The translations under genes and the position numbers were made by a program. DNA of 64,000 nt from Neoarius graeffei. Lineage: Eukaryota > Chordata > Actinopteri > Siluriformes > Ariidae. The stretch's first letter is position 1, and each line of letters starts with the position of its first letter. The stretch covers positions 40,119,198 to 40,183,197 of the forward strand of contig NC_083577.1 of the NCBI RefSeq assembly GCF_027579695.1, given 5' to 3'. Positions 54,563-64,000 of this stretch are shown one piece after another. The notes beneath the pieces are model-generated. The model saw only the letters and a program-made list of their open reading frames with translations. It did not search any database and was not told where the DNA came from.

Positions 54563-55996
54563 ATGCCCTGGCTGCTACGTTTGTGTTTTAAAATATCGCT
54601 GACTGTCATTTAACTTTATATATGTTGTCATTTTTATTTATAATATCACACTGGTAAATCATACAGCCAAAAAGCAGGCTATGTAAGCCTAAATATTGTC
54701 CCCCCCCCACACACACACACACACTCGTGCAAATGATGCATAAACTTCAATGAAATTACACAATTGCACATTCTATACGCTGTGAACTTTATTCAAAGTC
54801 ATATTCTACAAAAGATGTCATAATTTGTGAGCTGTCCTTGCACACAAAAGGAAAATCTGTCCCACTGTCTCATGCTATGTTTTTATTGAGCAGTATTGTA
54901 ATTACAGCTACCCAATTTCATCTTTCTCCATCCCCATTGTTTCACTGACACTGTTGCACAAACTGATTTTGCATATTTTTACACGCACTGCATAAGTATA
55001 AAAATCATACCAATATATTATCTTGCTTTGTTAGCTGGAATTTAGATTCAAAGCTAAGTTTATTTAACTTTTCACCTTAAATTTCAAATTATTTCAACTG
55101 TATTTTAATTGATTTAAATTTTATTTCATTATGCATGATTATCTTATTTAATAAATGTCAATCCAGTCATAAATGTTGTGGTTTATGCTGTATTAGAATA
55201 CCATTTGCTGTAGTTATATTTGGTCTTTTATAATATTGATAGATATACCCCCCCCCCCCCAAAAAAAAAAAAAAAAAAAAAAACAACAACACACACACCC
55301 CTTTTTATATATCTTTAATCATATTAAAACATATAACAGTATGTAAAGGGTGTCTTCAGGCACCCTTTTGGAGTGGGAGGAAATTTGGTTATTGATGTGG
55401 TTTTTTTAACAGAGCAGTGCAAGACAAGCCATTCTCTTTGATTAAAAAAAAAAAAAAGACATTCTTTGGTAAGTGTGGGTGGTGGTGGTGTATGAGCACA
55501 TTTAATTAAATAGGAATTAAAAAGGAATCTGAAAACAATGTGGCCTGTTTAATATTCTCTGTCTGACAGATCTGAACAATTACAGAAATGTAGTTTGTCT
55601 TTTGTAATCTATGACACTCTTCGGAATGACTGGGGAATCTTGAAGTGTCTCCAAGACCTCAGCTAGGTCTCAAACTGCTCTGGAATCTTTTCCTGCAAGC
55701 TGTAGAATATTAGTTTTGAAAAAAATCGAAAACCTCCCACTGAAACCAGATGATGATGACTAACCAGCATAACTCTCACATACTATATATATACACACAC
55801 AGCTGCTTCTTGGATGCATGCTTTTAGACTAGATACAATGTCTTGCATGTTCTCATTAAAGCAGGATGGATAGAAGCTTTATTGAAAATCACATCTAATG
55901 ATTTGTGGTGAGGAAGTAATTAGATCCATTTGCTTGTGACCTAAATTATTTGTAGTCATTTTTAGGTTTTAAAATAGAGCAATATCTCCTAGTTTG
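54563..55996. other. intergenic with homopolymer runs
   Basis: C-run and A-run at about 55249-55283 and a short CA run near 54712. No gene or element supported. Confidence 0.5.
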
Positions 55997-56290
55997 TGAT
56001 GGAGCCATGGCCTAAAAGTTAGAGAAGCAGCTTTGGGATCAACAGGTTGCTGGTTCGATTTCCTGGATCAGCAGGAAAATGTGTGGGTGGGAGGAGTAAA
56101 GGAATTCTCCCTCTACTGTACATCTATGACTGAAGTGCTATTGAGCAAGGGCAACCCCTACCACCACAACTGCTCCCTGGGCACTGCTCTGGGTGTGTAC
56201 TGTACTGTATGTGCTCACATCCCCAGATGGGTTAAATGTAGAGAAAGAATTTCACTGTGCTCTAATATACATGTGATGAACAAAGGCTTA
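55997..56290 (+). mobile_element. tRNA-derived SINE, family S2
   Basis: A box-like TGGCCTAAAAGTTAGAG and B box GGTTCGATTTC sit 36 bp apart, then a body (GCAAGGGCAACCCCTACCAC) and a tail TGTGATGAACAAAGGC. Distinct from family S1. Confidence 0.65.
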
Positions 56291-56784
56291 AAATTCTTGA
56301 AAATTTTCAGTGTGGTAATTTTAAAATTCAGTTTAATCCAGGATTCTATTATTTCTATCCCCTCCTGTGTACTGGCTTTAACAGAATGTCGGTTTCACAC
56401 AGTTAGCTATCCCAAATGAACGCCAGGCTCACAGTGTATTAGAGAGGTTTTCACACTATTTGAGATAAGGGTGCAAGTTTGAGAAAAATACAGGTAGATG
56501 AACTCGCCCACATAAAACTGTTAGCTTGTGGACAAAGGCTGCACGTGAAACCAGACTAACCTGTTCTACCTTGAGTTGTTTTGGGAAGTTAAATCAAAAT
56601 TCAGTATGTTGTAACTCTACCAAACCATTAGCTATTTATTTAGAAATCTACTGAACCACCTACTTGACAGTAGAGAAAAGCTCATTACAGTGTGTCCCCT
56701 CTCATTCTTCAGGAGTGATGGTGCTTACAGGGCCACTGTTAGATGAATAATTTTGTTTGGTAGACAGTATCTCAGCCCAGGAGC

Positions 56785-56936
56785 TCAGATGGTTTTGTTG
56801 TTGCGGAGTTTGATATACTCCTGCCAGCACCACACATAGTATTGTGCAACTACATTGGCAGTGTAGTGGCTGTGCTGAGAGTGGGCAAATATCTCATCAA
56901 CTGTGGTTCCAGAGTGGCCACTTTCCACTGATGGAG
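56785..56936 (-). CDS. probable terminal coding exon of an unrecognised gene
   Basis: On the minus strand a good acceptor (TTTCTAACAG) precedes a 152-nt stretch coding PSVESGHSGTTVDEIFAHSQ and then HSHYTANVVAQYYVWCWQEY, ending IKLRNNKTI and TGA. Composition (Trp, Tyr, His) is unlike a chance frame and it matches none of the repeats here. It would be the 3' end of a minus-strand gene converging on the NHL gene. No family recognised. Confidence 0.4.
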
Positions 56937-57275
56937 CTGTTAGAAATGAGCTGGTAAGTTGCTCATAGCAACACACATCAATATTTTATATAAAACACAT
57001 TCATAATATTCCAACTTATTCATCTCTATAATAATATTGTGAAATATGGCATCCAGACAAACAGTTGTCTCTGTTATGATAGCACCTTTGTTGCACAGAC
57101 AAAGTTACATGTATTCAACTAAGCAAGGGAAGACAGTGGACAACAACATAGCTGAAGCCAGGGTTGAATAAAAAGTCTCAACCGCCTCCCTACTGCCAAT
57201 TAGATAGCAGAACAGGATGGTACACGGACCCCATGACCAAATGAGAAAAAAATGTGATTATATATCTTGCACACA

Positions 57276-57760
57276 CACCAATCAGCCATAACATTATGAC
57301 CACTGACAGGTGAAGTGAATAACATTGATTAAAACAGAAAGGTGTCAGGATTAACTTTTTCAGCAGTTTGTGCTACAGTGGCTCTTCTGTGGGATTGGAC
57401 CATATGGGCTAGCCTTCGACACCCATGACCCTGTCGCCGGTCCACTGGTTTTCCTTCCTTGGACCACTTTGATTAGTACCACAGTGAGTAGGTACTAATC
57501 ACTGCATACCAGAAAAACCCCACAAGATGTGCCATTTAGACAATGCTCAGACCCAGTCATCTAGCCATCACAATTTGGCCCTTGTCAAAGTCACTCGGAT
57601 TCTTACGCTTGCCCATTTTTCCTGCTTCCAACACATCAACTTCGAGAACTGACTCTTCTCTTGCTGATTAATATATCCCACCCCTTGACAGGTGACACTG
57701 AAGTGAGATAGTGTTATTCACTTTACCTGTCAGTGTTTTTAATTTTATGGCTGATCGGTG
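57276..57760. mobile_element. TIR MITE (Tc1/mariner-like)
   Basis: Ends CACCAATCAGCCATAACATT and the near complement ATTTTATGGCTGATCGGTG; TA follows at 57761-57762. The duplicated inner words TGACAGGTGAAGTGAATAAC also match inverted. Confidence 0.7.
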
Positions 57761-57965
57761 TACGCACACACACTAATATATACAAAATTCAATGAAAATG
57801 CACACAGCATATCTGTCTAACTTTTTAAGGATAGGTCACCTACTGCTAATAAAATTTCTTCAAAAAAGTGCCCTATGTAGGAATCTCCAATTACATCACT
57901 CATAGTGTAAGTTAATTTCAACTAAAGAACAACACATACAACAAGCTAATTGCTAAGAGCAATAT

Positions 57966-58316
57966 CCATCCATCCATTATCTGTAGCCGCTTTATCCTGT
58001 CCTATAGGGTCGCAGGCAAGCTGGAGCCTATCCCAGCTGACTATGGGAGAGAGGCGGGGTACACCCTGGACAAGTCGCCAGGTCATCGCATGGTAGACAC
58101 AACCAGTCACATTCACACCTACAGTTAATTTAGAGCCACTAATTAGCCTAACTTGCATGCCTTTGGACTGTGGGGGAAACCGGAGCACCTGGAGGAAACC
58201 CACGCGGACACGGGAAGAACATGCAAACTCCGCGCAGAAAGGCCGGCCGCTGGGCTCAAACCCAGGACCTTCTTGCAGTGAGGCGACAGTGCTGACCGCT
58301 ACACCACCGTGCCGCC
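57966..58316 (-). mobile_element. tRNA-derived SINE, family S1, with 15-bp duplication
   Basis: TGCTAAGAGCAATAT lies on both sides (57951-57965, 58317-58331). Minus-strand head GGCGGCACGGTGGTGTAGCG, tail GGATGGATGG. Confidence 0.9.
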
Positions 58317-58331
58317 TGCTAAGAGCAATAT

Positions 58332-59064
58332 GATCTTCATAAATCTATCCTAAAATGTGTTTTTTGGGACATAAGAGATGGCAGGTGTTTTTTGTGTGTT
58401 TGTACAGTCTTAATTGCTTTGTACATACTGTAATATTTTATGCACTGTACAGATGAACAGTTTTGTAAAACAATGTGTTTTTGAAATGGTGGATGCAGTT
58501 TGTATCACATTTAAGCAATATCACATGAGCAAGAGTGCAGTGCCACTGAATATCAACACGATTGTAATTCTGAGTGCTGTAGATAATCACAGCTGTGCCA
58601 CTATTCAGTATAACCACGATTGCAAGTACAATATTGCTATCATACAACAGTTCTACGAGAAATTATTATAGCGTACCTGACATTCCAACCCCAATATTTT
58701 TCTTTTTTTTCCTCTGCTAATGGAAATCGATCCTAAAGAAGCTATATTCACTTTATAGCCTGTCAGCTCAGCATTCCCATTAAAGGTGTTTCAGGTGAAA
58801 TTGGCTTCTTCATTTTCATGTTCATCAGACAAGCTTTCATATTTCAAATAAAAAGTTATATTCATGAAAAAAATGTATCATTTGCCATGTATGCTGACAT
58901 CTCTACCTCTACTGTAGTAATGGCTTCAATGTCAGTAGAACTGGAATTTTACATGAAAAAAGACAGACGAGCAGAGTGATATAATTAGTGAAAAGTCCCA
59001 GAAACGTTCCACTGAAAGTAGTGGACCAGAACTCTCTGTTGTATAATAATGATTATAACACATG
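58332..59064. other. intergenic, no feature seen
   Basis: AT-rich; no repeat or exon supported. Confidence 0.5.
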
Positions 59065-59074
59065 TAGTTAAAAG

Positions 59075-59445
59075 TTGGGGCAGCACGGTGGTGTAGTGGT
59101 TAGCGCTGTCGCCTCACAGCAAGAAGGTCCCGGGTTCGAGCCCAGTGGCCGGCGAGGGTCTTTCTGTGCGGAGTTTGCATGTTCTCCTTGTGGGTTTCCT
59201 CCGGGTGCTCCGGTTTCCCCCACAGTCCAAAGACATGCAGGTTAGGTTAACTGGTGACTCTAAATTGAGCGTAGGTGTGAATGTGAGTGTGAATGGTTGT
59301 CTGTGTCTATGTGTCAGCCCTGTGATGACCTGGCGACTTGTCCAGGGTGTACCCTGCCTCTCGCCCGTAGTCAACTGGGATAGGCTCCAGCTTGCCTGCG
59401 ACCCTGTAGGACAGGATAAGAGGCTACAGATAATGGATGGATGGA
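59075..59445 (+). mobile_element. tRNA-derived SINE, family S1, with 10-bp duplication
   Basis: TAGTTAAAAG lies on both sides (59065-59074, 59446-59455). Head GGGCAGCACGGTGGTGTAGT, B box GGGTTCGAGCCC, tail TAATGGATGGATGG. The reading frames that cross it are SINE translation, not genes. Confidence 0.9.
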
Positions 59446-59455
59446 TAGTTAAAAG

Positions 59456-60554
59456 ATTATGTACAATTTGCATATATTTGTTGACATCTGTTTCTAAGCT
59501 GTATGTATGTCCTCACGTGTGTGTAGGTGGCATTTTGACTCGTTTGCCCTATTTGCTTTTGGGGATTTATTGAAGTAACAAGCTTTGGAAAGGCAATAAA
59601 AGAGTCTTCACTGAGCTGTGAGAAAGAGAAGGAAAACGTATCAATGTGCCTACAAATAAAAAGAAACTCCTGGAGGAATGTCTGATATTTGCACGCATAC
59701 TCAAAAAGAATACAGAGAGACAGAAAAAAAAACTACTCAAACATTTAAAATATTTGCACAGTTAAAGCTAAAATTTATAGTAAAAGCTTTTATGTACACA
59801 GAGGCACTACAGAATATCAGCACATACGACACGTGCACATTTTAGACAAAACATTTTTGTACCGACACCAATTTTGTACCGATGTAAAAGCTGATTTACC
59901 CCGTTGTTTGCTTGCTTGTGTGTAAGAGAGAGCACATGAGTTCTTGTACTTTTGCTGCAAGTTTGTCACAGTGCATGATGGAATGTCAGTACAAAGTAAA
60001 TCCTTATGAACAATTATTACCATTAACATGAACAGTGAAAGTTATAATATTAATTAAAGGATCTTTAACAAAAGAAAGTATATTACATCTAGCAAAGTTT
60101 AATTGTTTTTCCTTAGAACTTCTGGTTCATCTATTCAGAGCATCTGTCATTATCCAGATTTTTGGCACCTTCACTCTTTTTCTTTCTCTTTCCAACTGTA
60201 AAATCTCCCTAAATCCATCATTTATTTTAATCCATGTAATATTATCTGCTTTTAAATATTGCAAATTTATTGGTGTAGTTGCCTGTTGAGTCACTGTTTA
60301 CACAAAAGAAAATATCAATCACAATGAGTACAATGAAAAACATAGATATGCTAAAATATAGCATGTTAACACCATGTTTAAGACACAGCTGTAAAATGGC
60401 CATCACTAATGACCTAAACATTTCCTCAAAGGAACGCAGAATATTCAGAGGGTCAGTCTTTTTTATTTATTTATTTTTTTAAGTGTTGATGCATGAGGGT
60501 TTTTTTTGCTGCAAGTGTCCTTTTGACTACCAGAATGCTGGGGTGCATTCCATA
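59456..60554. other. intergenic, no feature seen
   Basis: AT-rich, with T-runs near 60460-60510; nothing supported. Confidence 0.5.
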
Positions 60555-60556
60555 TA

Positions 60557-62161
60557 CAACCCCGATTCCAAAAAAGTTAGGACAAAGTACAAATTGTAAA
60601 TAAAAACAGAATGCAATAATTTACAAATCTCAAAAACTGACATTGTATTCACAATAGAACATAGAAAACATATCAAATGTCGAAAGTGAGACATTTTGAA
60701 ATTTCATGCCAAATATTGGCTCATTTGAAATTTCATGACAGCAACACATCTCAAAAAAGTTGGGACAGGGGCAATAAGAGGCTGGAAAAGTTAAAGGTAC
60801 AAAAAAGGAACAGCTGGAGGACCAAATTGCAACTCATTAGGTCAATTGGCAATAGGTCATTAACATGACTGGGTATAAAAAGAGCATCTTGGAGTGGCAG
60901 CGGCTATCAGAAGTAAAGATGGGAAGAGGATCACCAATCCCCCTAATTCTGCGCCCACAAATAGTGGAGCAATATCAGAAAGGAGTTCGACAGTGTAAAA
61001 TTGCAAAGAGTTTGAACATATCATCATCTACAGTGCATAATATCATCAAAAGATTCAGAGAATCTGGAAGAATCTCTGTGCGTAAGGGTCAAGGCCGGAA
61101 AACCATACTGGGTGCCCGTGATCTTCGGGCCCTTAGACGGCACTGCATCACATACAGGCATGCTTCTGTATTGGAAATCACAAAATGGGCTCAGGAATAT
61201 TTCCAGACAACATTATCTGTGAACACAATTCACCGTGCCATCCGCCGTTGCCAGCTAAAACTCTATAGTTCAAAGAAGAAGCCGTATCTAAACATGATCC
61301 AGAAGCGCAGACATCATCTCTGGGCCAAGGCTCATTTAAAATGGACTGTGGCAAAATGGAAAACTGTTCTGTGGTCAGACGAATCAAAATTTGAAGTTCT
61401 TTATGGAAATCAGGGACGCCGTGTCATTCGGACTAAAGAGGAGAAGGACGACCCAAGTTGTTATCAGCGCTCAGTTCAGAAGCCTGCATCTCTGATGGTA
61501 TGGGGTTGCATTATTGCGTGTGGCATGGGCAGCTTACACATCTGGAAAGACACCATCAATGCTGAAAGGTATATCCAGGTTCTAGAGCAACATATGCTCC
61601 CATCCAGACGACGTCTCTTTCAGGGAAGACCTTGCATTTTCCAACATGACAATGCCAAACCAAATACTGCATCAATTACAGCATCATGGCTGCGTAGAAG
61701 AAGGGTCCGGGTACTGAACTGGCCAGCCTGCAGTCCAGATCTTTCACCCATAGAAAACATTTAGCGCATCATAAAATGGAAGATACGACAAAAAAGACCT
61801 GAGACAGTTGAGCAACTAGAATCCTACATTAGACAAGAATGGGTTAACATTCCTATCCCTAAACTTGAGCAACTTGTCTCCTCAGTCCCCAGACGTTTAC
61901 AGACTGTTGTAAAGAGAAAAGGGGATGTCTCACAGTGGTAAACATGGCCTTGTCCCAACTTTTTTGAGATGTGGTGTTGTCATGAAATTTAAAATCACCT
62001 AATTTTTCTCTTTAAATGATACATTTTCTCAGTTTAAACATTTGATATGTCATCTATGTTCTATTCTGAATAAAATATGGAATTTTGAAACTTCCACATC
62101 ATTGCATTCCGTTTTTATTTACAATTTGTTCTTTGTCCCAACTTTTTTGGAATCGGGGTTG
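60557..62161 (+). mobile_element. full-length Tc1-like element, family A copy 2
   Basis: Inverted ends CAACCCCGATTCCAAAAAAG; TA flanks at 60555-60556 and 62162-62163. The best preserved copy of the family. Confidence 0.95.
60865..61941 (+). pseudogene. Tc1 transposase, family A copy 2, single internal stop
   Basis: One frame from ATG at 60865 to TAA at 61939-61941, broken only by TAG at 61762-61764 where Trp is expected after SPIENI. The HTH is [23 protein letters not shown] residues are in [19 protein letters not shown] and SPDLSPIEN. The fragment after TAG continues RIIKWKIRQKRPETVEQLES. Confidence 0.9.
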
Positions 62162-62163
62162 TA

Positions 62164-63046
62164 CATTAATGGTCTTCTCTCTCACTGTGCACATTATTTT
62201 GTAAAAAGAAAAAAAAAAGAAGAATGAAGTAAAAGGTGCTTTATTATACAGGGTATCCCATAAGTCCAGCATTGAAGGAGAAAATATAAATAAAACACAT
62301 GCTTTTATTCTGAGAATTTTCCCAATATATTATCTTCTGCATCAATTTGTTTTAAGTAGAATTATGTAGATTCATTCTTCCTTGATCAGATGCATCATGA
62401 TCTGTAAAAATGAATCCTGTGATGCTGGACCAATGGTCCTTGATCTGTGGGCCACCTGACAGCCAGTATATAACTCCCTGCTGTATCTGTGCAAATAAAA
62501 TATATATTAAGCTTGTGTTTCTTTTCATGGTGTTCTTTGATCACGTCATAACATTTTCCTGTATGCAACCATATTCTCCTGTTGTGTTTCTTTGTAAAAA
62601 TATTTCCTGTGATTGTGTGAGTGTTCGAGTGAAGGGAAGCTAACAGTTGTCCATTGTGACTAGCCCTAAAAATCTCCAGAAAGTACACAGCATTGGCCCT
62701 TTGAAGTTCATCAGTTCTTAGCCTCTCCTTTGCTGCTTCTTTACCCCAACTCATGATATTTTTAAGAAAGTCAAAGGATATTGTGTGGCTGGCCTCATCT
62801 CATGTTCAGTTCTCTGAATATGGCTCTCCACTACCCTGAGTGACTTGCATGCAGAAATTCTCCATGGCACCCTCTCCTCCTCGAGCTCCTAATTATCACA
62901 GGTTACCTACAACAGACAAAGTTGTCATTAGCATTCCACACATTCTCTCCTAGTAGCCTGCATAGAGCAAAGTGTCTCTTACTCTTCACTTAGTAATTAC
63001 TCAGAATCTGTTAATTTTTCACCTTCAGTTTTAAAATGATCTTTTA
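62164..63046. other. intergenic; possible mariner terminus near 62249
   Basis: TATACAGGGTATCCCATAAG at about 62246 resembles a mariner end but no partner was found. The coding-like stretch at 62660-62754 (-) lies here. Confidence 0.4.
62660..62754 (-). CDS. coding-like stretch, possibly an exon of the same minus-strand gene
   Basis: Reading on the minus strand from ATG at 62754, the peptide MSWGKEAAKERLRTDELQRA continues NAVYFLEIFR, a plausible amphipathic helical N terminus. It then degrades into sequence that does not look coding. No clear donor was found, so this may be chance or a decayed exon. Confidence 0.22.
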
Positions 63047-63048
63047 TA

Positions 63049-64000
63049 CAACCCCGATTCCAAAAAAGTTGGGACAAAGTATAAATTGTAAATAAAAACA
63101 GAATGCAATAATTTACAAATCTCAAAAACTGATATTGTATTCACAATAGAACATGGACAACATATCAAATGTTGAAAGTGAGACATTTTGAAATTTCATG
63201 CCAAATATTGGCTCATTTGAAATTTCATGACAGCAACACATCTCAAAAAAGTTGGGACATGGGCAATAAGGCTGGAAAAGTTAAAGGTACAAAAAAGGAA
63301 CAGCTGGAGGACCAAATTGCAACTCATTAGGTCAATTGGCAATAGGTCATTAACATGACTGGGTATAAAAAGAGCATCTTGGAGTGGCAGCGGCTCTCAG
63401 AAGTAAAGATGGGAAGAGGATCACCAATCCCCCTAATTCTGCACCGACAAATAGTGGAGCAATATCAGAAAGGAGTTTGACAGTGTAAAATTGCAAAGAG
63501 TTTGAACATATCATCATCTACAGTGCATAATATCGTCAAAAGATTCAGAGAATCTGGAAGAATCTCTGTGCGTAAGGGTCAAGGCCGGAAAACCATACCG
63601 GGTGCCCGTGATCTTCGGGCCCTTAGACGGCACTGCATCACATACAGGCATGCTTCTGTATTGGAAATCACAAAATGGGCTCAGGAATATTTCCAGAGAA
63701 CATTATCTGTGAACACAATTCACCGTGCCATCCGCCGTTGCCAGCTAAAACTCTATAGTTCAAAGAAGAAGCCGTATCTAAACATGATCCAGAAGCGCAG
63801 ACGTCTTCTCTGGGCCAAGGCTCATTTAAAATGGACTGTGGCAAAGTGGAAAACTGTTCTGTGGTCAGACGAATCAAAATTTGAAGTTCTTTATGGAAAT
63901 CAGGGACGCCGTGTCATTCGGACTAAAGAGGAGAAGGACGACCCAAGTTGTTATCAGCGCTCAGTTCAGAAGCCTGCATCTCTAATGGTATGGGGTTACA
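63049..64000 (+). mobile_element. Tc1-like element, family A copy 3 (cut by window end)
   Basis: Same left end (CAACCCCGATTCCAAAAAAG) after TA at 63047-63048. The transposase starts at 63356 and carries TGA at 63478-63480 (GGAGTTTGA, Arg codon lost at a CpG). It runs off the window before the SPIEN region. Confidence 0.92.
63356..64000 (+). pseudogene. Tc1 transposase, family A copy 3, partial, with TGA
   Basis: Starts [20 protein letters not shown]; a TGA at 63478 truncates it at residue about 41. The frame beyond reads on as [20 protein letters not shown]. Whether the shared TAG of copies 1 and 2 is present cannot be seen. Confidence 0.88.

Noticed and set aside
59075..59130. Possible tRNA gene from A and B boxes
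   Set aside because: It is the head of a SINE copy with target duplication and body, not a folded tRNA.
59145..59573. 142-residue reading frame
   Set aside because: SINE S1 translated in the opposite sense; repetitive.

Overview
The window is vertebrate nuclear DNA, most likely from a teleost fish. Its genes have spliced exons with GT/AG borders. Introns and intergenic space are full of Tc1/mariner, hAT, Harbinger-like and ISL2EU-like DNA transposons, tRNA-derived SINEs, a LINE fragment and microsatellites. The abundance of Tc1-like copies and the SINE type fit a bony fish; the order cannot be fixed from sequence alone (a catfish-like genome is possible but not shown).

Gene content is sparse. 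(1) 3539-30079 (+) is fhip1b (FAM160A2), the endosomal subunit of the FTS-Hook-FHIP dynein adaptor complex. I could trace twelve coding exons giving an uninterrupted frame of 1134 codons, followed by a 3' UTR to about 31300. (2) 51891-54539 (+) is an 882-residue protein coded in one exon. It has an N-terminal coiled coil, a long Ser-rich disordered middle and a six-repeat NHL propeller; it resembles the TRIM32/TRIM2/3 NHL family but has no RING or B-box. A non-coding exon appears to begin at 51814. (3) A probable terminal coding exon lies on the minus strand at 56785-56936, and a second coding-like stretch at about 62660-62754; the gene is not recognised.

The rest is layered mobile DNA. 0-8.5 kb: a Tc1 tail, Harbinger-like MITEs with TAA/TTA duplications, an hAT element with a perfect 8-bp duplication holding two younger insertions, and a full-length but broken Tc1. 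9.7-11.3 kb (in a fhip1b intron) and 39.1-40.7 kb (intergenic): two related ISL2EU-like elements with AT duplications, whose middle is a GC-rich 79/34-bp minisatellite. One keeps a THAP zinc-finger exon, and both keep the first exon of a YqaJ/SWIM-type protein. 12.1-15.8 kb: a Tc1 broken by a 1.2-kb element and an hAT element. 17.8-19.2 kb: a THAP-bearing TTAA (Kolobok-like) element. 25.5-27.1 kb: a Tc1 inserted 24 bp from a fhip1b splice donor. 27.7-29.3 kb: a Tigger/pogo-like element. 31-46 kb: MITE pairs, a candidate solo LTR, a Tc1, and a 1.3-kb near-perfect palindrome. 45.8-50.4 kb: a nest in which a LINE is split by a Tc1, split by an hAT, which holds a hairpin MITE. 57-64 kb: SINEs, a MITE and two further copies of the 6.9-kb Tc1 family, one running off the window end.

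The strongest candidates for something undescribed are the paired minisatellite-bearing ISL2EU-like elements, the 1.3-kb palindrome, and the RING-less NHL gene.
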